NCBI GenBank assembly: GCA_964491425.1
Contig: CAZBFR010000012.1
Span: 1-18,613, forward strand
Reading direction: 5' to 3'
Length of the DNA stretch: 18,613 bases
Source of the DNA: CAYFMS01 sp964491425
GTDB taxonomy: Bacteria > Patescibacteriota > Patescibacteriia > UBA9934
Below are positions 4,876 to 11,599 of the stretch, piece by piece. Every line of letters starts with the position of its first letter. Position 1 is the stretch's first letter. The notes beneath the pieces are model-generated. The model had not been told where the DNA came from and made no database searches. It was given only the letters and a program-made list of their open reading frames with translations. The position numbers and the translations under genes were made by a program.

Positions 4876-4905
4876 CACTCGCCTTTACGGCGGGTGTTTT
4901 GTTTT
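4876..4905 (+). terminator. Intrinsic terminator of the large RNA
   Basis: CACTCGCC (4876-4883) pairs with GGCGGGTG (4889-4896), 8 bp with one G-U pair, followed by TTTTGTTTT. It defines the 3' end of the predicted RNA. Confidence 0.85.
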
Positions 4906-4935
4906 CCTCGGAGCACCTCTTTCCCCGCGACTCAC

Positions 4936-5014
4936 TATGCGGTCACGGATCTTAAAAATACCCCCTATTTATATTGGGAAATTTGCACGTTTTAAAAACA
5001 TCTGTGACCGCATA
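4936..5014. repeat. 15-bp inverted repeat flanking an AT-rich 49-bp spacer
   Basis: TATGCGGTCACGGAT (4936-4950) and ATCTGTGACCGCATA (5000-5014) are inverted copies with 14 of 15 matches. The spacer is AT-rich with a CCC/GGG mini-stem. The repeat lies between the plus-strand RNA and the convergent minus-strand operon. It has no T tract outside the arms and no obvious target duplication. It could be a two-way transcription barrier, a protein-binding palindrome or a decayed mini-transposon. Confidence 0.7.
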
Positions 5015-5044
5015 CCCGTTTTCCACGCCGGACACACGCCACCC

Positions 5045-5536
5045 CTATAAAACAAGTTTTCCAGAAAGCGTAAGTAACATGACAATAGTTCCCGAGCTTA
5101 AAAGCCCAACAAGAATTCCGGTAAATGCCTGACGCACAGGAATCTTTAACGCAACCGCAGCAAGGGTCGCCGTGTATAATCCAGTAAACGGAAATGGAAT
5201 ACAAATAAATAATGCCAAAGCCCAACTTCCGTAGCGCGCGAAATTGCCGGAAACTTTGCGTTCCGCCCGCGCAACAAAATGATCCAAAAATCGAACGCTC
5301 CAGGGAGCGACCTTCGACAAGAACTTTCGAAGCGTTGCAAGGCCGTAATACAAAGGCAAAAATGGAACAAGATTTCCAAGAAGGGCGAAGAAAAACGCCG
5401 TAAACGGATGAAGACCGTAACGCAAAATGCCAACGGGAATCGCGAGTTGAAGCTCGGTAATCGGGATCATCCCGAGGAGCGAAACCGCAAGTTCGTGAGG
5501 AATCCCCTCGAGCGCTAAAACAATCGCTTCCTTCAT
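5045..5536 (-). CDS. Small multi-pass membrane protein, small multidrug export family (PF06695-like)
   Basis: 163 residues from the ATG at 5536, one base after the stop of the upstream carboxypeptidase (TAGTATG); a GGGAG sequence just before could assist. A longer frame starting at 5575 would overlap the upstream gene and add 13 residues that do not fit. The protein is hydrophobic, with segments around 14-37, 43-67, 104-130 and 137-163. It carries the family pattern P-x-x-E-L-x-x-A-I-P-V-G (25-36) and a second P-F-P-x-T-G (115-119) half, as in proteins labelled 'small multi-drug export protein'. The export label is a family name; the substrate is unknown. It is the last gene of the scpA operon. 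Confidence 0.75.
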   Translation of the reverse strand: MKEAIVLALEGIPHELAVSLLGMIPITELQLAIPVGILRYGLHPFTAFFFALLGNLVPFLPLYYGLATLRKFLSKVAPWSVRFLDHFVARAERKVSGNFARYGSWALALFICIPFPFTGLYTATLAAVALKIPVRQAFTGILVGLLSSGTIVMLLTLSGKLVL

Positions 5537-5537
5537 A

Positions 5538-6497
5538 CTACTCCCAAAAAAACACGTCGAACACCCACTCCGCAAGCGCCTTTACATCCGTCTCCCGATC
5601 CGTTTTCGTTTCCGCCCCTAGCGCCGCAATATAGACTTTGTGCCCATCCTTCTCAACAGCACTCGTTAAAACGTAGCCGGCCTGCGGAAGATACCCCGTC
5701 TTTCCCGCGGTAATCGTATACGGCGGTTCGGCGAGATAACTTGTAAGAAGTTGATTTGTATTTTCAACGGTAATAACCGCCCCGCTTCCCTGCTCAATCG
5801 TCGCGGCCGCGGTCGTCATAGCCTCTTTAAGTGGGCCATAGGTTTCCGAAGCGCGAAGAAGTCGAATCATGTCGCGAGCGGTCGACATGTTCTCGCTTCG
5901 AATTCCGGTTGGATCGACAAAATTCGTCGAAGTCATCCCAAGGGTCTGCGCCTTCTCGTTCATCTTCGCGACAAACGTTTCCTTATCGAGCCCCGAAAAC
6001 CGAACAAGCGATTCGGTTGCCGTGTTGTCGGAGCCTACAATCGCCGTTGTAAAAATGTCCCCAAGTTCCGTTTCGTCAAAATAATTCAAATAGAGTCGTC
6101 CACCACCAACGTAGTCCTCGGGCGTAAGCGTAACCGTTCGCGCAAGGTTAGGGTCGGCGTCAAGAAACACCATAGCCGTCATAAGCTTCGTTACGCTCCC
6201 AATCGACCTTAGGTCGTCGGGCCGCCTCCCAATCATCATCATCTCCGTCGCCCCATCCTCAACGATAATACTGCGCGCCGACGTAAACACCCCTAGCGCC
6301 TCTTTCTTCACCTTCTTTGGATAGGCCGGAGCAAATGGCCCAAAAAGAGAAGCCGGAAGCGAAGGACGCGGTTCGGATAAGAAGTGCTCCACTGGGGCGG
6401 TCCCCGTATACGCCGATTCTAAATCCGCAAGATCCGTTTTAAGGTATTTCTTATAAAAAACCGCGCTTGCGAGTTCGTGGATAAGGGCGTCAAACAT
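5538..6497 (-). CDS. D-alanyl-D-alanine carboxypeptidase-like serine peptidase (S11/DacA type)
   Basis: 319 residues with the three penicillin-binding signatures in order: S-V-T-K (101-104, nucleophile Ser101), S-D-N (156-158) and K-T-G (266-268). Family enzymes remove the terminal D-Ala from peptidoglycan stem peptides outside the cytoplasmic membrane. The spacing of motifs fits a single S11 domain without the C-terminal membrane anchor of DacA. The visible N-terminus (MFDALIHELASAVFYKKYLK) is not a normal signal peptide and no hydrophobic helix is seen, so how it reaches the wall is unclear. The start follows the scpB stop by one base (TAATATG) with no Shine-Dalgarno site, which implies coupled translation. 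Activity is inferred from the motifs. Confidence 0.88.
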   Translation of the reverse strand: MFDALIHELASAVFYKKYLKTDLADLESAYTGTAPVEHFLSEPRPSLPASLFGPFAPAYPKKVKKEALGVFTSARSIIVEDGATEMMMIGRRPDDLRSIGSVTKLMTAMVFLDADPNLARTVTLTPEDYVGGGRLYLNYFDETELGDIFTTAIVGSDNTATESLVRFSGLDKETFVAKMNEKAQTLGMTSTNFVDPTGIRSENMSTARDMIRLLRASETYGPLKEAMTTAAATIEQGSGAVITVENTNQLLTSYLAEPPYTITAGKTGYLPQAGYVLTSAVEKDGHKVYIAALGAETKTDRETDVKALAEWVFDVFFWE

Positions 6498-6498
6498 A

Positions 6499-7017
6499 TT
6501 AAAGCGTCATGTCCTCAAGCATCTTATCAATTTTCGCGTAAGAATGTAATTTTTCGTACTCCGGGAGATCTTCAATACGGGAAATTCCAAGGAATTTAAG
6601 CGTATCGGTCGTTAGACGGTATCTCGGCTCAAGATCTGTTTCATCTTCCTCGACGAGTCCCCTGATAAGCAGGTTACGCAAAATCACCGAGCAATTGACT
6701 CCGCGAATATATTCTATTTCCGCTTTTCCGATCGGGCCTCGGTACGCGATAATCGTAAGTGTCTCGAGTTGCGGTCGCGTAAGCGGTGCCTCCTCTCCTT
6801 TTGCAAATAACCCTGAAAGAAGCTCCCCCGCCTCCGGCGCCGTCGCGAGTTCTAAAACGTCGTCGAGTTCGACAAGCCGAATCCCGGAACCTTCGCCGAA
6901 TTTTTTTCGTAGCTCGACGAGGCCCGCCTCAAGTTCATTTCGAGAAATCCCGAGCATCTTCTCAAGCTCTCGTTTTTTCACTGGTCGACCAAGATAAAAT
7001 AACAACGCTTCAATCAT
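6499..7017 (-). CDS. scpB: Segregation and condensation protein B
   Basis: 172 residues in the ScpB pattern: an N-terminal winged-helix unit (MIEALLFYLGRPVKKRELEK) and a second winged helix with the characteristic Q-L-E-T-L-T-I-I-A-Y-R-G-P-I (83-96) and I-x-x-I-R-G-V-N-C stretches. ScpB dimers bind the kleisin ScpA and, with SMC, organise and segregate the chromosome. The start codon overlaps the scpA stop by 4 nt (ATGA), the usual arrangement for this pair. SMC itself is not in the window. Confidence 0.95.
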   Translation of the reverse strand: MIEALLFYLGRPVKKRELEKMLGISRNELEAGLVELRKKFGEGSGIRLVELDDVLELATAPEAGELLSGLFAKGEEAPLTRPQLETLTIIAYRGPIGKAEIEYIRGVNCSVILRNLLIRGLVEEDETDLEPRYRLTTDTLKFLGISRIEDLPEYEKLHSYAKIDKMLEDMTL

Positions 7018-7703
7018 ACCGCTTGTATCATAATCATTTTTTTCGCCCCCTGCTCGGCGACAACAACCTGTCGTCTTACGAGCTCGAGAAGCGCGAGAAA
7101 ACTTACAACAACTTCCGCGCGACTCTTCGCACCCTTTACAAGCTCCGAAAACGCAAAACTCTTTTTCGCGAGAATTGCCGCTTGTAGTTGTTTCATTCTC
7201 GCTTCGATCGAAATAACCTTCTCCATTGTCGTTTCTTGGAGCGCAAAAAACGGTTCGAGCCGTTTAATAACCGATAAAAAAAGGTGACGTAGATTCTCTC
7301 CCGTAATATTTTCGCTCGGCGCAAATCGAATACTCGTATCCTTTTTCTTTATCATTGTACGTGAGCGCAAAACCGTCTTTCCAAAAAGTCGCTCGATCGC
7401 CTCCGCCGCAACCCGAAACGCTTCGTACAGACGAAGTTGCTCGGCGAGATCCCCCTCTTCCTCGACCGCCTCAAGGTCCGGAAGAAGCTCGGCGCTTTTA
7501 AGGTGGATAAGGCGCGACGCGACAACAAGAAAATCCGCCATCTCCTCGGGCAAAATATCCCGACTCTCCATAAACCGCAAAAAATCATCGGCGATTTCCG
7601 CAAGATTCACCTCGGTAATCTCAAGCTGTTTTTTCTTAAGAACATCAAGGAGAAGAGCGAGAGGCCCCTCGAATCGTTGTTGCTTTACGACAAAATCAGA
7701 CAT
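7014..7703 (-). CDS. scpA: Segregation and condensation protein A (kleisin)
   Basis: 229 residues, close to the usual 230-260. The family signature F-E-G-P-L-A-L-L-L-D-V-L (11-22) opens the N-terminal domain that contacts the SMC neck. A central acidic linker (EAVEEEGDLAEQL) follows, and the C-terminal winged helix (VVSFLALLELVRRQVVV) that binds the SMC head is intact. It is the first gene of the scpA-scpB-carboxypeptidase-exporter unit. A perfect TATAAT lies 6 nt before the ATG, so transcription probably starts at the start codon and the mRNA is leaderless. Confidence 0.95.
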   Translation of the reverse strand: MSDFVVKQQRFEGPLALLLDVLKKKQLEITEVNLAEIADDFLRFMESRDILPEEMADFLVVASRLIHLKSAELLPDLEAVEEEGDLAEQLRLYEAFRVAAEAIERLFGKTVLRSRTMIKKKDTSIRFAPSENITGENLRHLFLSVIKRLEPFFALQETTMEKVISIEARMKQLQAAILAKKSFAFSELVKGAKSRAEVVVSFLALLELVRRQVVVAEQGAKKMIMIQAV

Positions 7704-7709
7704 AGCACT

Positions 7710-7718
7710 ATTATACCA
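7710..7718 (-). promoter_or_regulatory. Extended -10 promoter of scpA, leaderless transcript
   Basis: The minus strand reads TGG-TATAAT-AGTGCT-ATG. A consensus -10 (7715-7710) with the TGn extension is 6 nt from the start codon, so the transcript would begin at or within 1-2 nt of the A of ATG (7703). No good -35 is seen, as is common with extended -10 promoters. Confidence 0.75.
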
Positions 7719-7743
7719 GAAAACGAGGCTTTCGCCCCGTTTT
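7718..7743 (-). terminator. Intrinsic terminator after aspS
   Basis: On the minus strand AAACGGGGC pairs with GCCTCGTTT around a GAAA loop (9 bp with one G-U), followed by TTTTCTGG. It separates the aspS unit from the scpA promoter directly downstream. Confidence 0.75.
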
Positions 7744-7745
7744 TC

Positions 7746-9143
7746 TTAGTCTTTTGAAATCGAGAGACCGAGCTCGCGAAGCGCCTTTGGCGGAAGTGGC
7801 GAAGGGGCGTCCATAACGGCCGTCGTCGCATTTCCCGTCATTGGGAAGGCCTGCGTTTCTCGAAGGGCCGATTCGCCTGTCATGTTCATCACGTTTCGCT
7901 CAACTCCAAGCGCGATTCCTCCGTGCGGAGGCGCGCCATACTCGAACGCTTCGATCATGTGCCCAACCGACTCCTCGATCTCCGCGTCGGAGTAGCCCAT
8001 GTTCTTGTACGTTGCGCGCAAAATCTCCGGACGGTGCGCACGGATCGAACCACCTCCCGCCTCGTACCCGTTACATACGAGATCGTACTGTGTCGTAAGA
8101 ATATTCTCGATATTTGTTCCGTTCATGTGGTCCTGAAGGTGTTCCGGCTTTGGCATTGAGAATGGATTGTGTGTAAACGTCCAACCACCCTCGTCATTTT
8201 TCTCAAAGAACGGGAAATCGACAACCCAAGCGTAAGCGAGAATGCCGTTCGCCTTATCTTCCTCGGTACGAAGATCGAATTTATCGGCTCCGTACTTCGC
8301 CATCGATTCTTGGTAGGTAACGCGCGGGAAGGGCTTATATTTAACCGTGTAACCGAGTTTTTCAACCGTTTCAATAACCATCCCTTCAACCATGTTCATC
8401 ACGTCCTCTTGCGTAACGAAACTCATCTCAATATCGATTTGCGTGTGCTCAAATCCACGGTCCGCGCGAGGATCCTCGTCGCGAAGTGCTCGCGCTGTTT
8501 GGAAATAGCGCTCGAATCCGCCAACCATCAAGAGTTGCTTGTACTGTTGTGGGGATTGCGGGAGAGCAAAGAATTTACCCGGCTGGAGTCTCGAAGGAAC
8601 GACGAAGTCGCGCGATCCTTCCGGTGTCGCCTTCGAAAGAAGCGGAGTTTCAATTTCGCAAAACTGATTTTTAAAGAGATACTCGCGTGCACCCTGAATA
8701 AACTTACTTCGTAGGCGCATGTTGTGCTGGAGACGCTCCGTTCGAAGATCAAGGTAACGATACTTAAGTCGTGTTTCCTCGTTAATGCCCGCCGTATCCT
8801 TGTCGAGCTCAAACGGAGGTGTCTTCGCCTCGTTTAAAACGATAATTTTTTTCACCATTAACTCAACCGTTCCCGACTTCATGTTCGGGTTAATCTGCTT
8901 TTCTCCTCGCGCCTGAACCATTCCCTCAACCTCGACAACCCATTCGCTTCGAAGCGTACCCGCAATCGCGTCCGCTTCTTCGCCCGATTCGCTTGGAACG
9001 ACAACGAGCTGAAGAAGCCCGTCCTTGTCGCGTAGGTCGAAAAATTTGACCTTTCCCATGTCTCGGCGAGCGTGGATCCACCCCGCAACCTTAACCATTT
9101 CCCCCACCTTCGAAACCGTCTCGGACGTCATGATTCTTTGCAT
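7746..9143 (-). CDS. aspS: Aspartyl-tRNA synthetase, short form without the GAD domain
   Basis: 465 residues, against about 590 for typical bacterial enzymes. The N-terminal anticodon-binding OB fold (GWIHARRDMGKVKFFDLRD, 21-39), the bacterial P-Q-S-P-Q-Q-Y-K-Q-L-L-M (195-206), class II motif 2 (A-L-R-D-E-D, 219-224; T-Q-I-D, 234-237) and motif 3 (G-I-A-L-G-V-E-R) are present. The ~110-130 residue GAD insertion normally found between 'YGADKxDLR' and 'WVVDFPxFE' is reduced to about a dozen residues (292-304). The enzyme charges tRNA-Asp. A His at the position corresponding to H in 'WVHRRRD' of the relaxed Pseudomonas enzyme (Asn in E. coli) may mean it also charges tRNA-Asn; this is inference. 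It follows recO; AGG is 8 nt before the ATG. Confidence 0.95.
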   Translation of the reverse strand: MQRIMTSETVSKVGEMVKVAGWIHARRDMGKVKFFDLRDKDGLLQLVVVPSESGEEADAIAGTLRSEWVVEVEGMVQARGEKQINPNMKSGTVELMVKKIIVLNEAKTPPFELDKDTAGINEETRLKYRYLDLRTERLQHNMRLRSKFIQGAREYLFKNQFCEIETPLLSKATPEGSRDFVVPSRLQPGKFFALPQSPQQYKQLLMVGGFERYFQTARALRDEDPRADRGFEHTQIDIEMSFVTQEDVMNMVEGMVIETVEKLGYTVKYKPFPRVTYQESMAKYGADKFDLRTEEDKANGILAYAWVVDFPFFEKNDEGGWTFTHNPFSMPKPEHLQDHMNGTNIENILTTQYDLVCNGYEAGGGSIRAHRPEILRATYKNMGYSDAEIEESVGHMIEAFEYGAPPHGGIALGVERNVMNMTGESALRETQAFPMTGNATTAVMDAPSPLPPKALRELGLSISKD

Positions 9144-9157
9144 AGAATAAGCCTACT

Positions 9158-9967
9158 TTACCTAGATTGCTTTGGAATATCAAGCCCTACGCTCGCGAGG
9201 AGCCCCTCCCAAAAAGGTGCTCGCTCAAGCCCCGGAAGATGGAGCATCATTAAATCATGGACGACCTTCGCGTGCGACTCGATATGCTCTTTTTTAAGCG
9301 CCGGGAGTAGCGCATCCGAAAACCCTTGATCACGCGAAACCCGAAGAAGCGTAATCACCTCCTCGTCGATTCTCGTTGCCGAAAACCACTCCCGCTCGTC
9401 TTTTTTCGCGCAATCCGTACAAATAAGCCCACCCTTTCCGCCATGCCAACGAAACGATAACGGCATAATTTCGTTGTGACAGTGGAGACACTCCCGAAGC
9501 GCAACCTCGTACCCGAGACGCTTCATAAACTTAAGAAGAAATCCCCCGAGAAGATAGGTCGCCCTCGTAATCGTAAGATCGCCCTCTTGATCGAGAAACG
9601 AAAGCCAATCGAGAACAAACTGATAAAGACCTGGGTCATGTTCGTCTTCGTGAGTATAACGGTTAACAAGCGCGAGCGAAGTCGACGCGAGAAGTCGGCG
9701 CTCGAGCGAAGTCGTGAACGCGCGGTAGCGATGTAGCCCGTCAACCGCGATAACAGTCGTCGACCTTCGTCCACGAATCACCTCGAGCGAAACGATCCCG
9801 AACGGCTCGAGATGTGAGGCGAGTTTCGCCTGCATCTTTTGCGCCCCCCTCCCCGTAACCCGAATCTTCCCATAGTCGGCGGTGAGGATGGCGTAATTTC
9901 GGTCGGACTCAAAAACCGGAGCCACCTGTAAAACGACTCCCTCGGTTTTTAAGCTCGCCCAAGACAT
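9158..9967 (-). CDS. recO: DNA repair protein RecO
   Basis: 269 residues with the RecO layout: an N-terminal OB fold (GVVLQVAPVFESDRNYAILT), a helical C-terminal domain (AFTTSLERRLLASTSLALVN onward) and a zinc site C-L-H-C (160-163) with C-T-D-C (183-186). RecO anneals single strands and loads RecA with RecR in gap repair. The start lies 2 nt after the ruvX stop (TAAGTATG), with no clear Shine-Dalgarno site, so translation is probably coupled. Length and motifs are normal for the family. Confidence 0.93.
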   Translation of the reverse strand: MSWASLKTEGVVLQVAPVFESDRNYAILTADYGKIRVTGRGAQKMQAKLASHLEPFGIVSLEVIRGRRSTTVIAVDGLHRYRAFTTSLERRLLASTSLALVNRYTHEDEHDPGLYQFVLDWLSFLDQEGDLTITRATYLLGGFLLKFMKRLGYEVALRECLHCHNEIMPLSFRWHGGKGGLICTDCAKKDEREWFSATRIDEEVITLLRVSRDQGFSDALLPALKKEHIESHAKVVHDLMMLHLPGLERAPFWEGLLASVGLDIPKQSR

Positions 9968-9969
9968 AC

Positions 9970-10356
9970 TTACTCTCTTGAAAAATATTCGTTTAAAATC
10001 AACATGGCCGCCAAAGCATCCTTATCTTCTTTCGTCCCAGTTTCGTCGCGAAGCGCATGACTCGCAATCGTCGTATCTCGTTCGTCGACGACCTCGATCG
10101 GTACGCCAATCTTAAAAACCTTAAGCTCGTCGATAAACGCCTCGACGCGCTCGGCCGACTTTCGCTTCTCGCCGTCAGGCGTAAACGGCATCCCGATAAT
10201 GATCTTCTCTAGACCCTCTTTCTCAAGCAGTGCTCGAATTTTCGCGCCCGCCCCCTCTCTTAAAATAACGTCGATTGGAAACGCTAAAGCCGTCTCGCTA
10301 TCCCCAATCGCAAGCCCGATCCGTTTCTCGCCGTAATCAATCCCGAGAAGTCGCAT
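9970..10356 (-). CDS. ruvX: RuvX/YqgF-type nuclease (putative Holliday junction resolvase, 16S rRNA processing)
   Basis: 128 residues of RNase H-like fold with the YqgF signature G-I-D-Y-G-E-K-R-I-G-L-A-I (5-17). The likely acidic metal ligands are Asp7, Glu92 (in D-E-R-D-T-T, 91-96) and Asp113 (in K-E-D-K-D-A-L-A-A). I-I-G-M-P (53-57) is the conserved second strand. Family members are annotated as Holliday junction resolvases and are also implicated in pre-16S rRNA maturation. It follows the DUF7282-like gene at a TAATATG junction. Confidence 0.93.
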   Translation of the reverse strand: MRLLGIDYGEKRIGLAIGDSETALAFPIDVILREGAGAKIRALLEKEGLEKIIIGMPFTPDGEKRKSAERVEAFIDELKVFKIGVPIEVVDERDTTIASHALRDETGTKEDKDALAAMLILNEYFSRE

Positions 10357-10357
10357 A

Positions 10358-10819
10358 TTATTCCGAAGGCTCGGGAATCGTTACCGCCTCCGGCACAAAG
10401 ACAAATTTTTCCATGACCACTTCCTCGTTCACTTTTACCGGCATATCGTCCTCGACAACAAAGAGTCCATCTCCATTATCAACATGGAGAAGCGCAAGAT
10501 ACGATACTCCCGGAGTCATAGGTGTCGTAAGCGGAATCGTCGTCTCGGTCTCCCCCGCAATAATTAACGCCGAGGTTCCGATAATTTCGGCCGGAGCTCC
10601 GGAAAGAGACTCGTGGATCGTAACAAACCCGTTCTTTGGAATAGCAACGGTTAACTTTACCGCTCCCCCCTCTTCCGGGAGTTCGCCAATAACGATCGAT
10701 CCACTCTCGAGAGGAACTTGGTAGTAGGCTAAATCGCTCGCTTCTTTCGAAAAAAGGAAATAGGCGCCGAGGAGTCCAATTGCTACTAAAACAACAATGA
10801 ATTCAAGATACTGTTTCAT
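10358..10819 (-). CDS. Membrane-anchored protein with a DUF7282-like outer domain
   Basis: 153 residues. The first part (7-23) is a single hydrophobic helix without a signal-peptidase-like site, so it is probably a membrane anchor with the rest outside. The outer part is all-beta in appearance: V-T-I-H-E-S-L-S-G-A-P-A-E-I-I-G-T-S (66-83) followed by a Thr-rich strand. It resembles DUF7282, a beta domain I know from archaeal and CPR surface proteins, but this is by recollection of pattern only. The start overlaps the map stop by 4 nt (ATGA). Function unknown; its place among housekeeping genes suggests only co-transcription. Confidence 0.7.
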   Translation of the reverse strand: MKQYLEFIVVLVAIGLLGAYFLFSKEASDLAYYQVPLESGSIVIGELPEEGGAVKLTVAIPKNGFVTIHESLSGAPAEIIGTSALIIAGETETTIPLTTPMTPGVSYLALLHVDNGDGLFVVEDDMPVKVNEEVVMEKFVFVPEAVTIPEPSE

Positions 10820-11598
10820 AGAGAAATATCAGGTTGTGGGGTAAGAATCTCTGGGCCATTTTTCGTAACGGCGATCGTTACTTCAAAGTGTGCCGCCATC
10901 GATCCGTCGATTGTCGTAATCGTCCACCCGTCTTTCGCGGTTTTTACTTCCTCGCTTCCGCCCGTGACCATCGGTTCAATCGCAAGACACATTCCGTCCT
11001 CGAGAACAACCTTTGGAAATGAACGGCTTCGGAAATTTGGGACGTTCGGTGCTTCGTGAACTTTATGACCAACGCCGTGTCCAACGAGCGCTTTTACGAT
11101 TCCGTATTTCTCCGTGTCAATCGTATCCTCGACCGCTCCAGCGATATCCGCAACCGTGTGTCCAAGCGTCGCCGCCTCAACTCCCGCGTACATCGCGTCG
11201 CGCGTAACGCGCATAAGTTTCAAACGATCCTCGCTCACTTTTCCGATCGGAATCGTGACCGCCATATCGGTACAAAGATCCTTATACCAACACCCAATAT
11301 CGAGCCCGACGATATCCCCTTCTTCGAGCGCAATTTCACGACTTCCCACTCCGTGCACAACCTCCTCGTTTCGCGAAATACAAACCGTTGACGGGAACGG
11401 AATCGCCCCGCCTCCCCTGTACCCGAGAAACGACGGCGTCCCTCCGCCCGCCGTAATCACCTCGGTCGCGATTTGGTCGAGCTCGCGCATCGTTACGCCG
11501 GGTCGCGCCGCGTTAACCGCCGCCTGAAGCGCACGGCTTAAAAGCGCCCCACCCTCTCGCATCGCCGAAATTTCCTCCGCCGTTTTAATCATTGCCAT
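10816..11598 (-). CDS. map: Methionine aminopeptidase, type I
   Basis: 260 residues. It removes the initiator Met from new proteins with a small second residue. The five metal ligands of the pita-bread fold are in place: Asp100, Asp111, His174 (G-H-G-V-G), Glu208 (A-I-E-P-M) and Glu239 (H-F-E-V). His82 (V-H-G-V) and His181 match the catalytic His residues of E. coli. It lacks the N-terminal extension of type Ib/Ic enzymes. The gene follows adk after a TAATATG junction, with GAGGTG about 7 nt before the ATG. The adk-map pairing downstream of secY is the ancestral spc-operon order. Confidence 0.97.
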   Translation of the reverse strand: MAMIKTAEEISAMREGGALLSRALQAAVNAARPGVTMRELDQIATEVITAGGGTPSFLGYRGGGAIPFPSTVCISRNEEVVHGVGSREIALEEGDIVGLDIGCWYKDLCTDMAVTIPIGKVSEDRLKLMRVTRDAMYAGVEAATLGHTVADIAGAVEDTIDTEKYGIVKALVGHGVGHKVHEAPNVPNFRSRSFPKVVLEDGMCLAIEPMVTGGSEEVKTAKDGWTITTIDGSMAAHFEVTIAVTKNGPEILTPQPDISL

Positions 11599-11599
11599 A

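Larger units (their letters stand above)
4311..4905 (+). ncRNA. Large structured non-coding RNA (~595 nt), family not identified
   Basis: The segment runs from a consensus-like promoter to an intrinsic terminator and is packed with self-complementary elements. I see stems 4310-4315/4344-4349, 4366-4370/4374-4378, 4400-4404/4431-4435 (with a GTAA-loop top), an H-type pseudoknot 4458-4488, 4493-4498/4525-4530, 4531-4536/4592-4597 enclosing 4549-4562 and 4572-4588, 4648-4652/4660-4664, 4678-4683/4690-4695, 4714-4750, 4811-4818/4823-4830 (8 bp) and 4843-4849/4853-4859 (7 bp). Open frames across it lack ribosome binding sites, and one runs out of the tRNA. I looked for the tmRNA tRNA-like ends, RNase P core strings (GAGGAAAGUC, ACAGAA), SRP and 5S cores and a group II domain V, and found none. 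In length and in lying next to tRNAs it recalls the large ornate RNAs ROOL and GOLLD, but I cannot show homology. Confidence 0.7.

Noticed and set aside
4276..4905. tmRNA or RNase P RNA as identity of the large RNA
   Set aside because: No tRNA-like 5'/3' ends with a TTCGA loop and CCA, no GAGGAAAGUC or ACAGAA core on either strand; ~595 nt is also too long for both.
4683..4955. 90-codon plus-strand ORF in the 3' half of the structured RNA
   Set aside because: Its start lies in the loop of a hairpin, it runs through the terminator, and the translation looks random and Arg/Ser-rich.
4037..5014. Integrated element using the tRNA 3' end as attachment site
   Set aside because: No integrase and no repeat of the tRNA 3' end was seen downstream, and the paralogue array lies on the 5' side of the tRNAs.
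8169..8714. 181-codon plus-strand ORF opposite aspS
   Set aside because: Lies wholly within a well-conserved synthetase gene; a codon-bias shadow.
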